Positions 23,594 to 35,526 of a stretch of DNA of 64,000 nt are shown piece after piece (positions within the stretch are counted from its first letter, which is position 1; the number at the start of each line of letters is the position of its first letter). This DNA comes from Mermis nigrescens (lineage: Eukaryota > Nematoda > Enoplea > Mermithida > Mermithidae). The DNA lies in NCBI GenBank assembly GCA_036768485.1, contig JAVLUZ010000142.1, positions 11,337,456 to 11,401,455 on the forward strand, read 5' to 3'. The notes beneath the pieces are model-generated. The model saw nothing but the letters and a program-made list of their open reading frames with translations, was not told the DNA's origin and did no database searches. The translations under genes and the position numbers were made by a program.

Positions 23594-23765
23594 CAGGCAC
23601 GTAGCTGGCCGTCCTATTTTGGGAGGGAATAACACCAATTTTTGAGAGACTAAGCCCAAAAAGGCCAAAAATAGCACAAAATAATGTGTAAAAGCTCATA
23701 TTTATCCAATTTTTCTGAATTTTGGGGGCCCGAACCCCCCCATTCCACCCAGAGATACGCGTCTG
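23594..23765. mobile_element. 172-bp hAT-like MITE, CAGGCACGTA family, copy 2
   Basis: Begins CAGGCACGTAGCTGG and ends GATACGCGTCTG. It is flanked by exact 8-bp duplications GGGATACC at 23586-23593 and 23766-23773. It sits inside another repeat (about 23520-23810) whose halves continue on either side. Confidence 0.88.
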
Positions 23766-23865
23766 GGGATACCCATAACTCCTCCCCAGTGTGCATGTGT
23801 GGAAATGGTACAGAAAATAATAAAGTGGCGCGAAACGCCTAAAATTTTTCACACATTCACCATGT

Positions 23866-25880
23866 TTAAGTCAAATCTGGGCTTCAAAGGTAAAAAATGA
23901 CACATGCGCACTTCCCCCTACCAGAATTTATCAAAGCCATAACCCCCTCAGGCCAATTTCGGACCAAAACCTATTGTTGGAGCTATGAAACAGCGCTAAA
24001 CGGCGCCCAGCAGTATAATCTGGAGTATTTTTCGAGTAGTAGTGTTCATTCATTTATTCAAACACTTTTTGTCCATTATTTTGGGCGTATTTGATAATTC
24101 AAGTCATTCCATCGTAGCCCTTGTTGAAAATAAAAACACTTGTTCATATCGGGGGCGTCCCTGGCTGTTTACGGCCCTGAATGCATACATGGACAAAAGC
24201 CGATCTTCTCATTTATACTCTGCCTAATTTTTTGGTTGGTTGTCCTTTCACAACGTGGTTGTTTGGCTGGTTGATTGGTTGCATAGTGACTTGACTGATA
24301 TGCTTAGATATTGGTTGTTTTATTGACTGATTATTGGTTGGTTAGCCATTGGCTGATAGTCGATTTTCAAATCGTTTCCTTGTATTTACTTAGATTCACC
24401 TTCCTTCTTATAATTGATTTAGTACGTTTTAAGATCATTCTTATGTATTTCCATCCTTTTTCTTCGATTTGTATTGCATTTTGCAAAATTTTCATTAATA
24501 CTGCACAGTTTGTCCATGTTTGCATAGAAGCATATTATTTAGGTGCATACGTATATTATAGGTCAGTATCCAGCAGAAGGTAGAAAATGGATTCCCCGCT
24601 TAATTTTTCTAGAAATATTTACAAACTTTTGAATATAAAAATATTTAAATATTTTTTAAGATACTCAATTTTTGGTGCCTCGCGCCAGTAGTTCAATTAA
24701 GATAACAATTCAATACACTTCTGATTTTTTGCCGTAAAAATTCATCATCAGATATATTTCCCGCATTGAGCTTAAAAGGATAAAAATGTATTAAATTTAA
24801 GGTACTTATGTAGCACAAGATATACCTACCCAATAATTACCACTTTGAGCTTAAAAGAATAAAAATGACAGCATTTTGTATAATTTCTGTTTTTTATCTT
24901 TAAAATGGTGCAAAGTTGAGCTTCAAAGAACATGATGTTGAACACAGCTAACATTTTTTTACATTCGAAAAGCTGCGAAATTGAGCTAAAAAGATTAAAA
25001 ACGCCAGAATTTTCTACTGCAATATTAACTTTATTAGAGTAGAAATGCACGAATTTTTGCCGAAGTACCTAAAATTTATGTTTTATTACCACGAGCTACG
25101 AAAATGATCCATTAATGCAGAACACGTCAAAAAGAATGTAGTTTTATCAGGTTAAATCGCTTATGAAAGCATTTCATACATTTTAAAAATTTTAATGATT
25201 CCTTCTGAAATTAAATCCTGGATATGGGACTCCATACATACACATATACAAATATGCATAGGTGCACATGTACTCCAAACATTGCACATTTTATATTCTA
25301 TTAATGCCGTTTATACTTTTCATGAGAATGCGAAACAATATCACACAATTAGTCCCACTCGTACTCATTAGCCAGCCAATTTTAATTGATTTAAACATTA
25401 ATGCTCTTCTAAATGAGAAACAGTTGAAAGATTATTAATAAGAACATAGATAGGTATAGGAACAAAAGGTTAATAAATTAAATCAGAACATAGATAGGTA
25501 TAGGAACAAAAGGTAAATAAATTAAACTAATTGGTAGACCGTACAGTTGATTCGTCGATTTATAAAGACACAAATACAGTATAGCATGGGAATTTGGGGA
25601 AGGCGTCGTTCGTCAGCCCCTGAGAATTTTTCTAGGATGCTTCTTTTGGGCTTGCAAATGATGAGTTCGCCTTAAAAACGTCATTTTTCGGAGTTTTTGG
25701 CGATGCTTTTTCTTCAATGTAAAACATAGGACCGTAGAAAATCAAGACTACATTTTATGGCTAAAAGATCGATACTTTGAGATGAAGTTAAAAACGCCAA
25801 AAACATCGTATGTTCGAAAGTTTTTATGATAAATCGAAATTGTAGGAGAGAAATGGTAAACGTCATTTAACAGGGGTCAG
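23866..25880. other. Intron sequence, with a 45-bp direct duplication at about 25437-25525
   Basis: Contains TTGGTTGG-rich sequence at about 24230-24360 and one tandem duplication of GAACATAGATAGGTATAGG.. at about 25443-25530. I recognise no exon. Confidence 0.4.
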
Positions 25881-25884
25881 CAAA

Positions 25885-26470
25885 ATACATGTAACGGCTC
25901 AAAATTCTAGAAGAGGGTCCTCGGCAATTTTTAGGAAGGAAAGATGGTAAATTACCTCCATGTTTTGGCCAAAAATGGCCAAAAAACGCCTAAAACGGCT
26001 AAAAAATTTAATTTTTTTTCAAAAATCGGATGGTCTGAACTTTTCTGGCTCTAAGGGAATTAGGACGACGACAAACCTTGGATGGATATCCACGTTTACT
26101 CTGTTACATGCATCAGCAGCCTCTCTTGAAGGTCAACCGCCACAACACGTAAATATACGCTTAATATCTGAAGACCGCTAGAAAGACGCGTAATTTCGTA
26201 TTTCAAAGCGCACAGAAACATACATATGTACAGTCATACACGTAACGACTCAAAATTTTGGGTAGGAACCCCGGCCACTTTCAAGAGGGGGTCACTGAGC
26301 TGTAATTTTTGGCCAAAAATAGTAAAAAAAGCATCTAAAAATGGCCAAAAAACGTAGGTTTTTTTCTAAAAATTCCAAAAAGCGGGGGGGTCAAAAATTT
26401 TCGAACTTCGGAGGATGGGTCACGACAAAATTTGGATGAGGGATCCCCCATCCCCCTGTTGCGTGTATGC
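25885..26470. mobile_element. Two related short elements with ACRTGTAACGRCTC ends
   Basis: The left element runs from about 25887 (ACATGTAACGGCTC) to about 26112 (CTGTTACATGCAT). The right one runs from about 26232 (CATACACGTAACGACTC) to about 26468 (TGTTGCGTGTATG). In each, the two ends are inverted repeats. Relatives occur near 11265-11490, 32805-33010 and 38140-38215. No 8-bp duplication could be fixed. Confidence 0.5.
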
Positions 26471-26490
26471 ATACAATGTACTGCACATAC

Positions 26491-26737
26491 TAATTTCTGA
26501 TTCTTGTGCAGATAACGTTGGATTCGACCGAAGACGATCCAAATCAGTCAGGTACTCCTGATGAGTCGTCTCGGATCTTAAGCAACTGTCGTACTGTAGC
26601 ACATCCTTGTGCCTGCGAGACAGATGCGCGTTCAACGACTGCAATGACGAGAATATACAGGAACAAATGCGGCACAGATGACCGTTGCGCGGGTTCAATG
26701 GATGCACGCGTTGGACATGAACTCGCAAATTACCCTT
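26491..26737 (-). CDS. Exon 7 of the poly-zinc-finger gene, half finger plus one finger
   Basis: 82 full codons plus one base at the 3' end. The acceptor is CTATTTTTTCCAG (to 26738) and the donor is GTATGT after 26491. It opens in phase 0 with Lys-Gly-Asn-Leu-Arg-Val-His and His, the second half of a finger whose Cys pair is in exon 6. Next is a full finger, C-X2-C-X3-F-X5-L-X2-H-X4-H, containing Cys-Ser-Cys-Ile-Phe and Ser-Leu-Asn-Ala-His. Then comes a polar, Ser/Asp/Leu-rich linker. The Cys-Ser-Cys..Phe and Ser-Leu-Asn pattern is what most recalls ZNF236. Confidence 0.82.
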
Positions 26738-27144
26738 CTGGAAAAAATAGGTTTTTGTTTTCGGCAGATTTTCCCAATGGGTATTCGTGTATTACGTGCA
26801 CACTTCCCCAAAACTATGAACAGCGAGCATACAGGTTCTCGAGTGCAGTACGGGCACATTTTTAATAATATAGTAGACTTAACGTTATGACGGGTTTGTT
26901 TGCTTAAAGCTACTGAAAACCTAATGATAAATAAGGTGCTTAATGACCATAACATGGTCACTATTTTGAGGGTCAAATTTCCTATTTGGTATGCAAACAA
27001 AAATGGGACTTATGCATTAGTCCCTATATGCCCTGATTGCGAAGATGAAAACCGAATTCGCTCTTTCTATCCCGTTTTCTAGCTCTTTTGTCTTGTGGTA
27101 AACATATGGTTCACTTATAACTTCGTTACTTACTCTCAGAATCA

Positions 27145-27210
27145 GGCCACGTAGCCGCTTGGTGAACGCATTACGCTGTAGAGCCAGAGGTCTGAGGATC
27201 GAAACTCGGC
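27145..27210 (+). other. tRNA-like SINE head (A and B box pair)
   Basis: Contains GTAGCCGCTTGG (similar to the pol III A box) and, about 45 bases on, GAGGATCGAAACTC (similar to the B box), starting from GGCCACG. It lacks a matching acceptor stem, so it is more likely the head of a tRNA-derived SINE or a tRNA relic than a working tRNA gene. Confidence 0.45.
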
Positions 27211-27361
27211 AAACTAAAAGACAGAAAAAATTTGGTAAGGACCTAAAGTGAAGAAGTACCCAAGTACCATTACTTGCACTGTGCACGTACTGCACCTGCC
27301 GGCCTGTGTACTGTTCTCAGTTCTCGGGAAGTGTGCTGCACGTAATACACAAATACGTAAC

Positions 27362-27726
27362 AACTTTTCGGGATCGTCTTTGTATATGTACAAAAAAGAT
27401 TTTTGAGAGGACAAAGACTGTAAAAATTATAAAAATCCCCAAAAATTTGCTAGTAAGTGACTAGCTCATAATGTCTTTATAATGGCAAAAATTGCCTTTA
27501 AAAGGCAAATCCGTCAAATTTTTGGCGCTTCTCGCCCTATTGAGAAATCTCTATTATTATTGATCGTTATAAATCTGTCAACTGGTTAAAATATACTATC
27601 AAGAGTCGAGAACCCAGTTTTACCACACCATACCGTAAGAACCGAAAAATTTACGTGCACAAAATGAAAACTTTTGAAGACAATCTTCGTGCATATATGT
27701 ACGGAGGGGCCTTGTGCAAAAAAATT
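27362..27726 (-). mobile_element. Degenerate GTACAAAG-family MITE
   Basis: Follows the family order in reverse (TTTCGGGATCGTCTTTGTA..., GGCGCTTCTCGCC, ...GGCCTTGTGCAAAAAAA) but with many substitutions. The ends and duplication are not preserved. Confidence 0.6.
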
Positions 27727-27968
27727 AAGCCTGAGGAAAATCTACACGAAATATTGCTATTTCTGCTCATCATGGCGAATAAGTCAATATTTTTCAAAAG
27801 GAATCAGCTAATGCCCCAATCTGCGTACACATATCTTAGAAGTTAATTTTACATTTTCCCTGCGATTGACTAACAGTTCAATGTCAGTACATCAAGAAGC
27901 AGTTTTCATATTACTTGAATTGCTTAAATGGACTTCTCAGCTGTCAGTTTTCAAACGTATTTTTGTAC

Positions 27969-28099
27969 TTGTGCAAAACGAGCTCCGCATAATTGACATT
28001 TGTGAGGCAACTCTTGCAAATGTGTAGCTTGATGAAAGATCAACGCCCCTTTCTGAGTGAAACCTTGTTCGCAAACGTCGCACTTGAAAGGCTTTTCTC
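27969..28099 (-). CDS. Exon 6 of the poly-zinc-finger gene, one finger plus half a finger
   Basis: 43 full codons with two bases at the start and phase 0 at the end. The acceptor is ATATCTTATAG (to 28100) and the donor is GTACAA after 27969, which is not strong. It begins with the rest of a TGEKPF linker and a canonical finger C-X2-C-X3-F-X5-L-X2-H-X3-H. It then carries the first half of another, C-X2-C-X3-F-Ala-Gln, which is finished in exon 7 as Lys-Gly-Asn-Leu-X2-His-X4-His. The G left by exon 5 plus GA restores the linker Gly codon. Both joins rebuild textbook motifs. Confidence 0.85.
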
Positions 28100-28109
28100 C
28101 TATAAGATA

Positions 28110-29490
28110 TATATTCAACAACTTACATAGGTAACGTGATAATCGCCTGTTTGAATAGATAGCACACGCAGTTCTCACATGAAATTTGAACCCTCAAAAA
28201 GCCTCAAGGATTTTCAACCCATATTATGACAAAGGACATCGTCGTACGTTTTGCGCTATTGTACTAAAACATATGAAGTCTTATGCTATAAACATGAGTA
28301 AAACAATCATTAGTAGAATTTAAGGATTTTCAATTGATACTGGATTTTCTTTGATGATTATTAAATACTCCGTCCCAAATTCATATATATTCTCAAATTT
28401 AATATTGCAAATTTTTATGCTCAACTCGAAAATCGTTATGACGTCAGCAAAACATTAAGACTTTTAGAACGCATCTCATAGAGCTCAAGACGATGAAGAA
28501 GCAGAAAATAAGAAAGTGAGATGAAATAATAACCACTCTAAAATAAGGAAAAATCTGTCTATGTCGGACGATTTTGGAACAACTCTTATTATTCTATTCT
28601 GAAAAATCGAATGTTTATTATCACTCAGTTGTCGCCCCATTTGTACGTTCAGTTATCTGCAGAAAATGTAATAAAAAACTAATTTAATCGAAAAAACGCA
28701 TTTCAAAATTGAATTTAAGTTTCGGAATGACATTTCAAGAGGCTCAAAAAGGTCGCCATGACATTTGAAGTCGCAAAAATACATGACCCTATCTTGCCCA
28801 CGTATGATTGCGCCCCTTCAATCTCTTAAATGAAAACTCAGTCGATTGAATGAATAACCGATTGCTCAATACCCTGCCTAAGCTCGTTAAATAAGCGGAA
28901 AAAGCCGATAAATTCTGACATGCGCGTATATAGTTTCTATGTCAAATCTAGACTCTTCCGAAGATTTGCATTATAATATGAAAACCAGAGGCGAACGCGA
29001 AATTTTCATAAAGGGCAGAAGGTTAAATTTTAAGTTTAAAAAATTACTAAAACTGATTTAAGAAATGATTAAAAATTCATCACAACAAATTGCGATTCCT
29101 CAGTAACATGCCAAGAGCACAGAAGCGTATTCATAGCTAAAATCCATCAAAGAGTCAAAATTTTCTAGAATTTTGGTCAAAAGTTGAATAAAGCTTGTTA
29201 AAATGATACTCTTCCCATAATCGTTGAAAGATCTAGACTTTTCGTCCTGCAGCAAATAGCCGATGATATCCAAATCAGAAATTCCATTAACCTTGACAGC
29301 AAGAAGTGGTCAACTATATGAAAAATTTAAAAAGGAACTTACAAAAGCTTGAGTAAATAACAAAAATTGACGTAGCCACGCGGGAGTTACCAGCTGTTTC
29401 TTTTTGCTTGAATTCCTTTTTTGTTTTAAGGAGCGGTACATTGTACATACTTCACGAGCAAAAAAGGTGAAGTATGAAAAAAGCCAGTTT
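28110..29490. other. Intron between exons 6 and 5, nothing recognised
   Basis: AT-rich, without the MITE families common elsewhere in the window. I see no tandem repeat or exon. Confidence 0.5.
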
Positions 29491-29508
29491 AAGCTATTTG
29501 TAACGCAC

Positions 29509-29654
29509 CGGTGTGAATAACCGCATGTCTATTCAATGCGTTAGTCCTCGTAAAACCTTTGTCACAAACTGGACAAATTTTGAGCGATTCTCTCTTCTTA
29601 AAGCCGGTGTTTGTTCTCGAGCGCCGTTTAGAACCCTTCGTCTGCAAGGTCTCC
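29509..29654 (-). CDS. Exon 5 of the poly-zinc-finger gene, one finger
   Basis: 48 full codons plus one base at each end in the model used. The donor is GTGCGT after 29509, leaving the G of a Gly codon inside His-Thr-Gly, the start of a classical linker completed by exon 6. A basic stretch (Lys/Arg-rich) precedes the finger C-X2-C-X3-F-X5-L-X2-H-X3-H. The start is uncertain. TTTTTTAAG (exon at 29654) fits exon 4's two-base leftover. CTATGCAG (exon at 29678) and CTTGCAG (exon at 29642) are in phase 0 and would fit the longer form of exon 4. Confidence 0.8.
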
Positions 29655-29825
29655 CTTAAAAAACTCGCGCAATCCTGCATAGCGTAATGCAGCATAACGC
29701 AAGAAAAGGATATGAACAAGAGAGCGTACATTCACTGACTTATTTTAAGAACATAAGTATTTTTGAATATAAAATTGTAAAACATGTATACACAATAGCC
29801 GGCAGTCAATCAGTAGAGATGCAAG

Positions 29826-30257
29826 CAGTGTTTTTTTGTACAAGGTCCGTTTGTACATGTACAAAGATGATCCCCAAAAGCCTTTGTACATTTTATACAC
29901 ACAATTTTTTGGGTACTATAATATGGTACAGTAGCGATTTATTGTGGTAGGAACAGAGTTGTTCGACTTTTGGTAGTGTATTTTAGCTAATTTCTGGGTC
30001 TCTAAGGACAAAAATCAGTAAGAATCGTCTTAAAACGGCGCGAAGCGCCAGAAAATTTGACATTTTTCTTTTGAAATGCAATTTCTGCCATTATAAAGAT
30101 ATATAGAACACATAATTACTCATTTCGGCGCGAAGCACCGAAAATTTTTGCGAATTTTAGACCTGTCTTCTCAAAAATCTGTGTACATGTACAAAGACGG
30201 TCCCGAAAAGTCTTTGTACATCAAAGAAAATCTTTGCCGAATACAAAAAAAACCGTG
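29826..30257 (+). mobile_element. GTACAAAG-family MITE
   Basis: Begins CAGTGTTTTTTTGTACAAGG and ends AAAAAAAACCGTG. Flanks are GATGCAAG and TATGCAAG (seven of eight match). It has a hairpin GGCGCGAAGCGCC at 30037-30049 and a slightly changed second one near 30126. Confidence 0.8.
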
Positions 30258-31200
30258 TATGCAAGTAAATAACCAATTCAGGTCAAAAAATTACTTCGAA
30301 TGTTGAAAAAAATGTATTTAGGGTGAACGAAAAGAGCGTCGATTGAGCCAGTTTCTACAAACCTTAACTGAATCGTCAGCAATAAATAATTAATAATTGC
30401 GCACCCGCAGGCCAGTACCTACGCAAAATTCACTCAAAGGGGGCGGATTCAGCATTAATTTAATTATATCTCGGAAACTTCGTTGGATCGGCGTGCTAAA
30501 ATCGCATTTTCGACGTTTTTCAACATGCTCGGTCCATTAAAATCATGAAATTCAAACTTTTCGATTTTTTACTCTATCAATAGCTGGTAGAAAGAGTCAT
30601 TTATTGATCGCGATGGAGAAAAAAATATGCAACATATTTCGTGCATACATATATGACGCGAAACACTGAAGATTTAGATTTTAGGACTAAGAGATGCAGT
30701 TGTTACTCGTTCATGTTTTTCCTGTGATTTTTGCATTTTTGAACAAAAATATATCATTTACCAAAAATTTTAAAATTACCAACTACCTTTAAGGAGTATT
30801 TAGAGGAGAACGGGGAACCACCGTCGTCCTCAGCAATCCAAAACATTTTTAATAGTCAAAAGGCTATGCACGAAATTATAGAGAAATCGAACGTTTTGGT
30901 AGGATAGGCTTCAAATTTTCGACGCTTTGCTCAACGTATGAACTATTTTCTACAAATTTACCTTCAGCATGACTGAATACAGTATTATTCATAGCATTTT
31001 GAGTAAGATGTATAAGTAGACTATATTTGTGATTCTTTGATCATGCAAGATTTGAATTCAAGTAGAAACAGCAATGATTTGAGAGCATTTTTAATGTCAG
31101 CAATTTAAAAAGCATAAAATAGAATGAATAAAAAGAATGAAAATTAAGACGATTAATAACATCTCCAATAAACATACTTGGCTTAATGTATAGATTACTT
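30258..31200. other. Intron sequence, nothing recognised
   Basis: AT-rich, with no clear repeat family or exon seen between the MITE at 29826-30257 and the coding-like frame that starts near 31200. Confidence 0.4.
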
Positions 31201-31253
31201 TAAAAACATTGAAAGAAATGTAGTTTTCGTAAGCTTCCTGGAATAGTTTCTAC

Positions 31254-31445
31254 ATAGGATATAGAAGTAACTAGGGTTCGACTAGCCTTGAGTGACGCCT
31301 GTATACGATCCTGACTAACTCCGCCTAAAATTTGAAACGTTAAACGTGGAAATTGGGCGGAAGTTACGACTGTTTCTATCCCTATAGTTTGGCGAATGAT
31401 ACCTCTGAATTTTTTGCGCTCCTGATTGATATTTAATGTACCTAC
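31254..31445 (-). other. Coding-like extension of exon 4 in a shifted frame
   Basis: Directly downstream of exon 4 on the minus strand, a frame one base out of step is open for more than 75 codons and ends in TAA at 31202-31200. It has a balanced, protein-like composition (Arg, Ile, Thr, Val, Ser, Gln). One extra A in the A7 run at 31456-31450 would fuse it to exon 4 without a stop. A donor TAT, then GTAGAA, after 31254 is in phase 0 and fits the phase-0 acceptor of exon 5 at 29678. It could instead be a 41-base-intron product or a decayed exon. Confidence 0.45.
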
Positions 31446-31594
31446 TTTATTTTTTTGTGCATAATTTTGTGTTCAACCAAGTCCAGTGGCCTTTTTAATA
31501 CCGCGAAACATTGTTTACACGTTATTGCACTTTCAGCAGGTTGCGATTCTTCCACTTCCAAGCCACAGCACAACGAGTGTGACTTGAATTCATT
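31446..31594 (-). CDS. Exon 4 of the poly-zinc-finger gene, end of one finger and one finger
   Basis: 49 full codons plus two bases at the 3' end. The acceptor is TTCTACTTTAAG (to 31595) in phase 0, and the donor used is GTAGGT after 31446. The first residues (Asn-Glu-Phe-Lys-Ser-His-Ser-Leu-Cys-Cys) finish the C2HC finger opened in exon 3. An acidic linker follows, then a finger C-X2-C-X3-L-X5-L-X2-H-X3-H. The end is ambiguous because the adjacent 31445-31254 region is also coding-like, one base out of frame. Confidence 0.72.
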
Positions 31595-31759
31595 CTTAAA
31601 GTAGAAAACGCCAATAAGAAATAGCATAAACGTATAATAACTTGATGAGGATAGAAAAATCGACGAGAAAGAAAAAACGATAAATGATCACATTTAAGCG
31701 AGAATAAAGTTCGATGACTGAAAATTAAGCAAATTAAAGTTTGTTTTCTTTCATACATT

Positions 31760-33800
31760 ATTATTGATTAGATTAATCCTCATTATAAAGTGGAAGAGGG
31801 AATGGGGTACTTAACCCTACCTCAGGGTCTAAGACTCGAGTCACTGTCAAACGATTTTGAACTATCAAACATTTTCTCCATTATTTTTGGGAATGGATAC
31901 AGCGAAGATATTTAAATTATTTCAGCGCTTCGCGCCGACTAGTACATTTCTGTTTTGTTTACCCATAAAATGCCTAGAATGTAGTCGAAAAGATCTAGAA
32001 AGTTAAAATTTATGATGAATTCTTATATTTTTTCCTTATAAAAGTAACACACCGAGTCAGAATTGGATAAGAAGTAATACAAAATGCAGTTTGACACATT
32101 AAAACATTTCACATAAATTGTTTTAATAATTTTTCATATTTAACCTGCAAAAATGGCAAGAACCCTAAATTTAGTGGTCCTAAATTTCGGGATTTCACCC
32201 TTCCCTGAACTTTCAACTTTTGGAATTTATGACTTCAGGATACAATGACTTTATGGCGTAAACAGTTTTTCGTACGAGCTTCTCTCTGTAAATCTACAAC
32301 GATCTCCGGAAATTCTTTGTACGATAAATTTTTTGCACATGTATATACATAGACAGGTTAGGTATATTACTAAATATGTCATACACATTTTTTACAATCA
32401 TTACAGAATCATATGTGATACTGCATTTGAAGTTTTTTCTTTTGTACGACCTTCATTTGCATACGTGCAAAAGAGAATCAACTTCATTTGCGCAGATAAA
32501 TAGCTCTTTGTATTTCAAAGATAAAAGCTACTCTATATCCCTAATTTTCATTCGCACATGTGCAAAGAAGAAAATTTTAATTTGCACAAAGAGGTTCCCA
32601 TTTTCATGGTGTAAAATAAGAAAGCCTCGCTCTAATTGCAATATGATGATTACAGAAATGTGTTTCACATTCAAACAGCAGAAAAAAGTACTATAAGTTG
32701 TCAAATAACAGTTCTTCGTTTTTCGACAAAATCTTGTAAAAAACATAAAAATTTATTTAAAATTGATTAATTGTAAAAATTTATTTTCTATATGAAAATC
32801 GTTCGGTAGGGATGAGTCGACCCCATCCCCCAAAGCCGGAAAATTCTTAACCGACCCCCTTCCCCCGATTTTTGGAAAAAATTGAATTTTTCGGCCATTT
32901 TTAGGCATTTACTAGCCATCCAAATATTTAATGTAATCGAAACCCCCTCCCCAAAATAGCCGGGGACCACTACTCCCCCCCTCCCAAAATCTCGAGCCGC
33001 CACATGTATGATAAAGAATTCACACATGGGCATAGGGGGGTTAGAGAGGTATTACCCTACCTAAGGTTTTGGAAAATCAGTTATTGTCAGAAAACGAAAG
33101 GCGCTGCAAGACAACTTTGGAGCTGGACGCGGCAAAAAACCGCAAACTCTACTTGAGAACAGTAAAATTATCAAAATTTACCGGCGCTTCGCGCCTTATT
33201 GCTAAGTTTTTAAATTTTTCATCTCTAAAAATTTAGAAATTGGCTAAACTCCACAACTAAAAGTTCGAAAAACCCACTTTTTAAACTATAAATTAAAATG
33301 AATAATATTAACATAGCTTCGGGATAACAGTTTAGCAGATCAAATGCGTTTCAAAATTAAATTTAATACATTTCACAAAAATTTAAAATGGTTTTTTAAG
33401 AAGTCGAAGATCGGGTGTATGCAGCGATAATTAAAATGATTGAAAAGCATGACGTGCATTACTCTGGCTCCAGGACAAAATTGGAAAAATATGGGATGTA
33501 TTAGTTTTCTGTTATTGTCTGCCTTTATAACTTAAATTAAGTTAAAATAGGCACAAAACGTCAAAATTTCAGGATTTTCTTTTATAAAACTTCTGCTTAG
33601 AGATTATAAGTTTGAATCAACTAGATATCCTTTTTCCTATCTACCTTATCTGACATGTCATTCAAAATACCGCAGAGTCGACTCGAATAAGGCACATTAG
33701 CAAAGGTCAAAAAAGTAGTTTATATTAAATTTATACTGAAATTCTGCTAAAATTACTGAAAATTAAAATTTTTGCGCGAAAAATAATGATCACAATTAAC
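31760..33800. other. Intron between exons 4 and 3, with one degenerate MITE
   Basis: About 32805-33010 resembles the ACATGTAACGGCTC family (GACCCCATCCCCCAAAG..., ending GAGCCGCCACATGTATG). A hairpin GGCGCTTCGCGCC lies at 33183-33195 in otherwise AT-rich sequence, and a similar AGCGCTTCGCGCC lies near 31925. I see no exon. Confidence 0.45.
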
Positions 33801-33952
33801 TGTATGGACATTTCTATATTTCACACACCTCTGGCCATCTTGATCTTACCCATGTATGATTTATATATTTTTATGAGTATGAGTAAAAGTGTCGCGTATA
33901 AAGTTAATAATTGAATAAATCTAAAATATGAACAATTCATGCAAAGACTTAC

Positions 33953-34154
33953 ATAATATTCAAATTCGGATGAACATCTGTCACAAATCAAAACGTCATT
34001 CAGTTGATGGAAACGCAAGTGGGCCATCAATGATGCAATTCTACGAAACGTTTTATGACACTCAGGGCATTTATTTTCCGTTACACCGTCGTGCAAAAGT
34101 TTATGAATACGGTAATTCGATTCAATATTGAAAGTAGCACCGCATAAATCACAG
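33953..34154 (-). CDS. Exon 3 of the poly-zinc-finger gene, two fingers plus half a finger
   Basis: 67 full codons with one base at the start. The acceptor is TATGCTTTCAG (to 34155) and the donor is a consensus GTAAGT after 33953. The fingers are C-X2-C-X3-F-X5-Y-X2-H-X3-H and C-X2-C-X3-F-X5-L-X2-H-X3-H. The third Cys pair, C-X2-C-X3-F-Glu-Tyr-Tyr, is cut by the intron. Joining exon 4 in phase 0 gives C-X2-C-X3-F-X5-F-X2-H and a Cys ligand. The first base completes a Ser codon begun in exon 2. Confidence 0.82.
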
Positions 34155-35526
34155 CTGAAAGCATAATTTATCACTACGTTACAGCATCACCGAAAAAATG
34201 GCAAAAAGTTTAATATTCGAATAAAGAATTATCGTTTTTATTCCGCTGGTCCCTTTTCGTCCGAACTAACAACTTTCACCGAAAAATCTGTAAAAAATAA
34301 ACAGGCTTTCGTCTAGCAATTGTCAATATTGATGTCGAAGACGAAAGCTGGTGTTTGGTAAGCTAAACCCCTCAGAAAGACTAAAGGCAAAGTTTTCTGG
34401 GAAGAATGAAAAAACTAAGACCGATAAAGGATAACAAATCTAGCCTTTCTTGCAAAGTGCTTGAAATCGACCAGAAACTTTCAGTTATGGTACATAGGTA
34501 GTTTCTACATTACTACATTACATATTTGAATGTTTTAACCAATTTTTTAGATCTTTTCGCACCTATGGGCCCAGCCAGACCGCCCATGCTGTGTATCTAA
34601 AGTCGGAAACCGAAGTTGAGCGTGCTGTAACAGTCAACTGTTTTAACAATAGCCACTTATAATTTTTGAGACAGACTGTACGTCATTTGAAACTAGGAAG
34701 TCGGAGAGAGTGAGAGAGCTCCATAGTGCTTAAATAATTGACTCAACACAAGATCTACCATACATTTCTGTATACTAAACTGACTCAAGGCGCCCAGAAA
34801 ATTACAAGATTAAATAGAACTCTAAAACGGAAAGCAGGACAATGTATGTGGGGCATACGCATACTAAATCGAATGAAGGGAAGATTGTGCCGTAATCCAG
34901 CTGAGAAACGACCTGATTCTGATAACAGATTACGAAGTAAAGATTTTCTAGTAGTAAAAATAGAAAAAAGTTATTTTTATAATAAACTTATCAGTAAAGA
35001 CGAAAAATGATCATCATTATCTAATACACCATCTTTTGGAGAATTCAATTCTACTTTGCATAGCATACATATCTGTTGCTTTAGTATCTGTTTTCTTGGG
35101 GAACAATCAGGTACATAATCAGGTACATAATCAGGATTTTGATTCGAGAATAAGGCGGCATACACAAAAAATTTTTTAATACTTCTTTTACACTGAATAC
35201 TAGAAACGTTACAGAATAGTAAAACTACGTTTTTGATTTTTAGTAATGTAGCCTAGCTAATTTATAGGTTTTTAAGATGAAAAAATTTTTAAAAATTTTA
35301 CCGTTTTTCATGTAGAATTTACGACCTTTTTATTGCCAAACAGTTCGGAAATCATAAGTGGCGCAAGGCACCAAAACATTTAGTCATTTTTTATCGCCCT
35401 TTATATTTTGTAGACCTGTGAAAACTAATAGTCTGACAGAGCAGAAATATACAAATATTTTTATACAAAACAATTTTGACAGTTCAAGCTTCAAGCAAAG
35501 AAAACTGCGAATTACTAAATTACAAA

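Noticed and set aside
34977..35165. Possible extra zinc-finger gene exon with a Cys-X2-Cys pair (minus strand)
   Set aside because: The composition is protein-like, but no donor gives the phase needed to join exons 2 and 3, and the Cys pair is not followed by a finger. I left it out of the model, though RNA data could rescue it.
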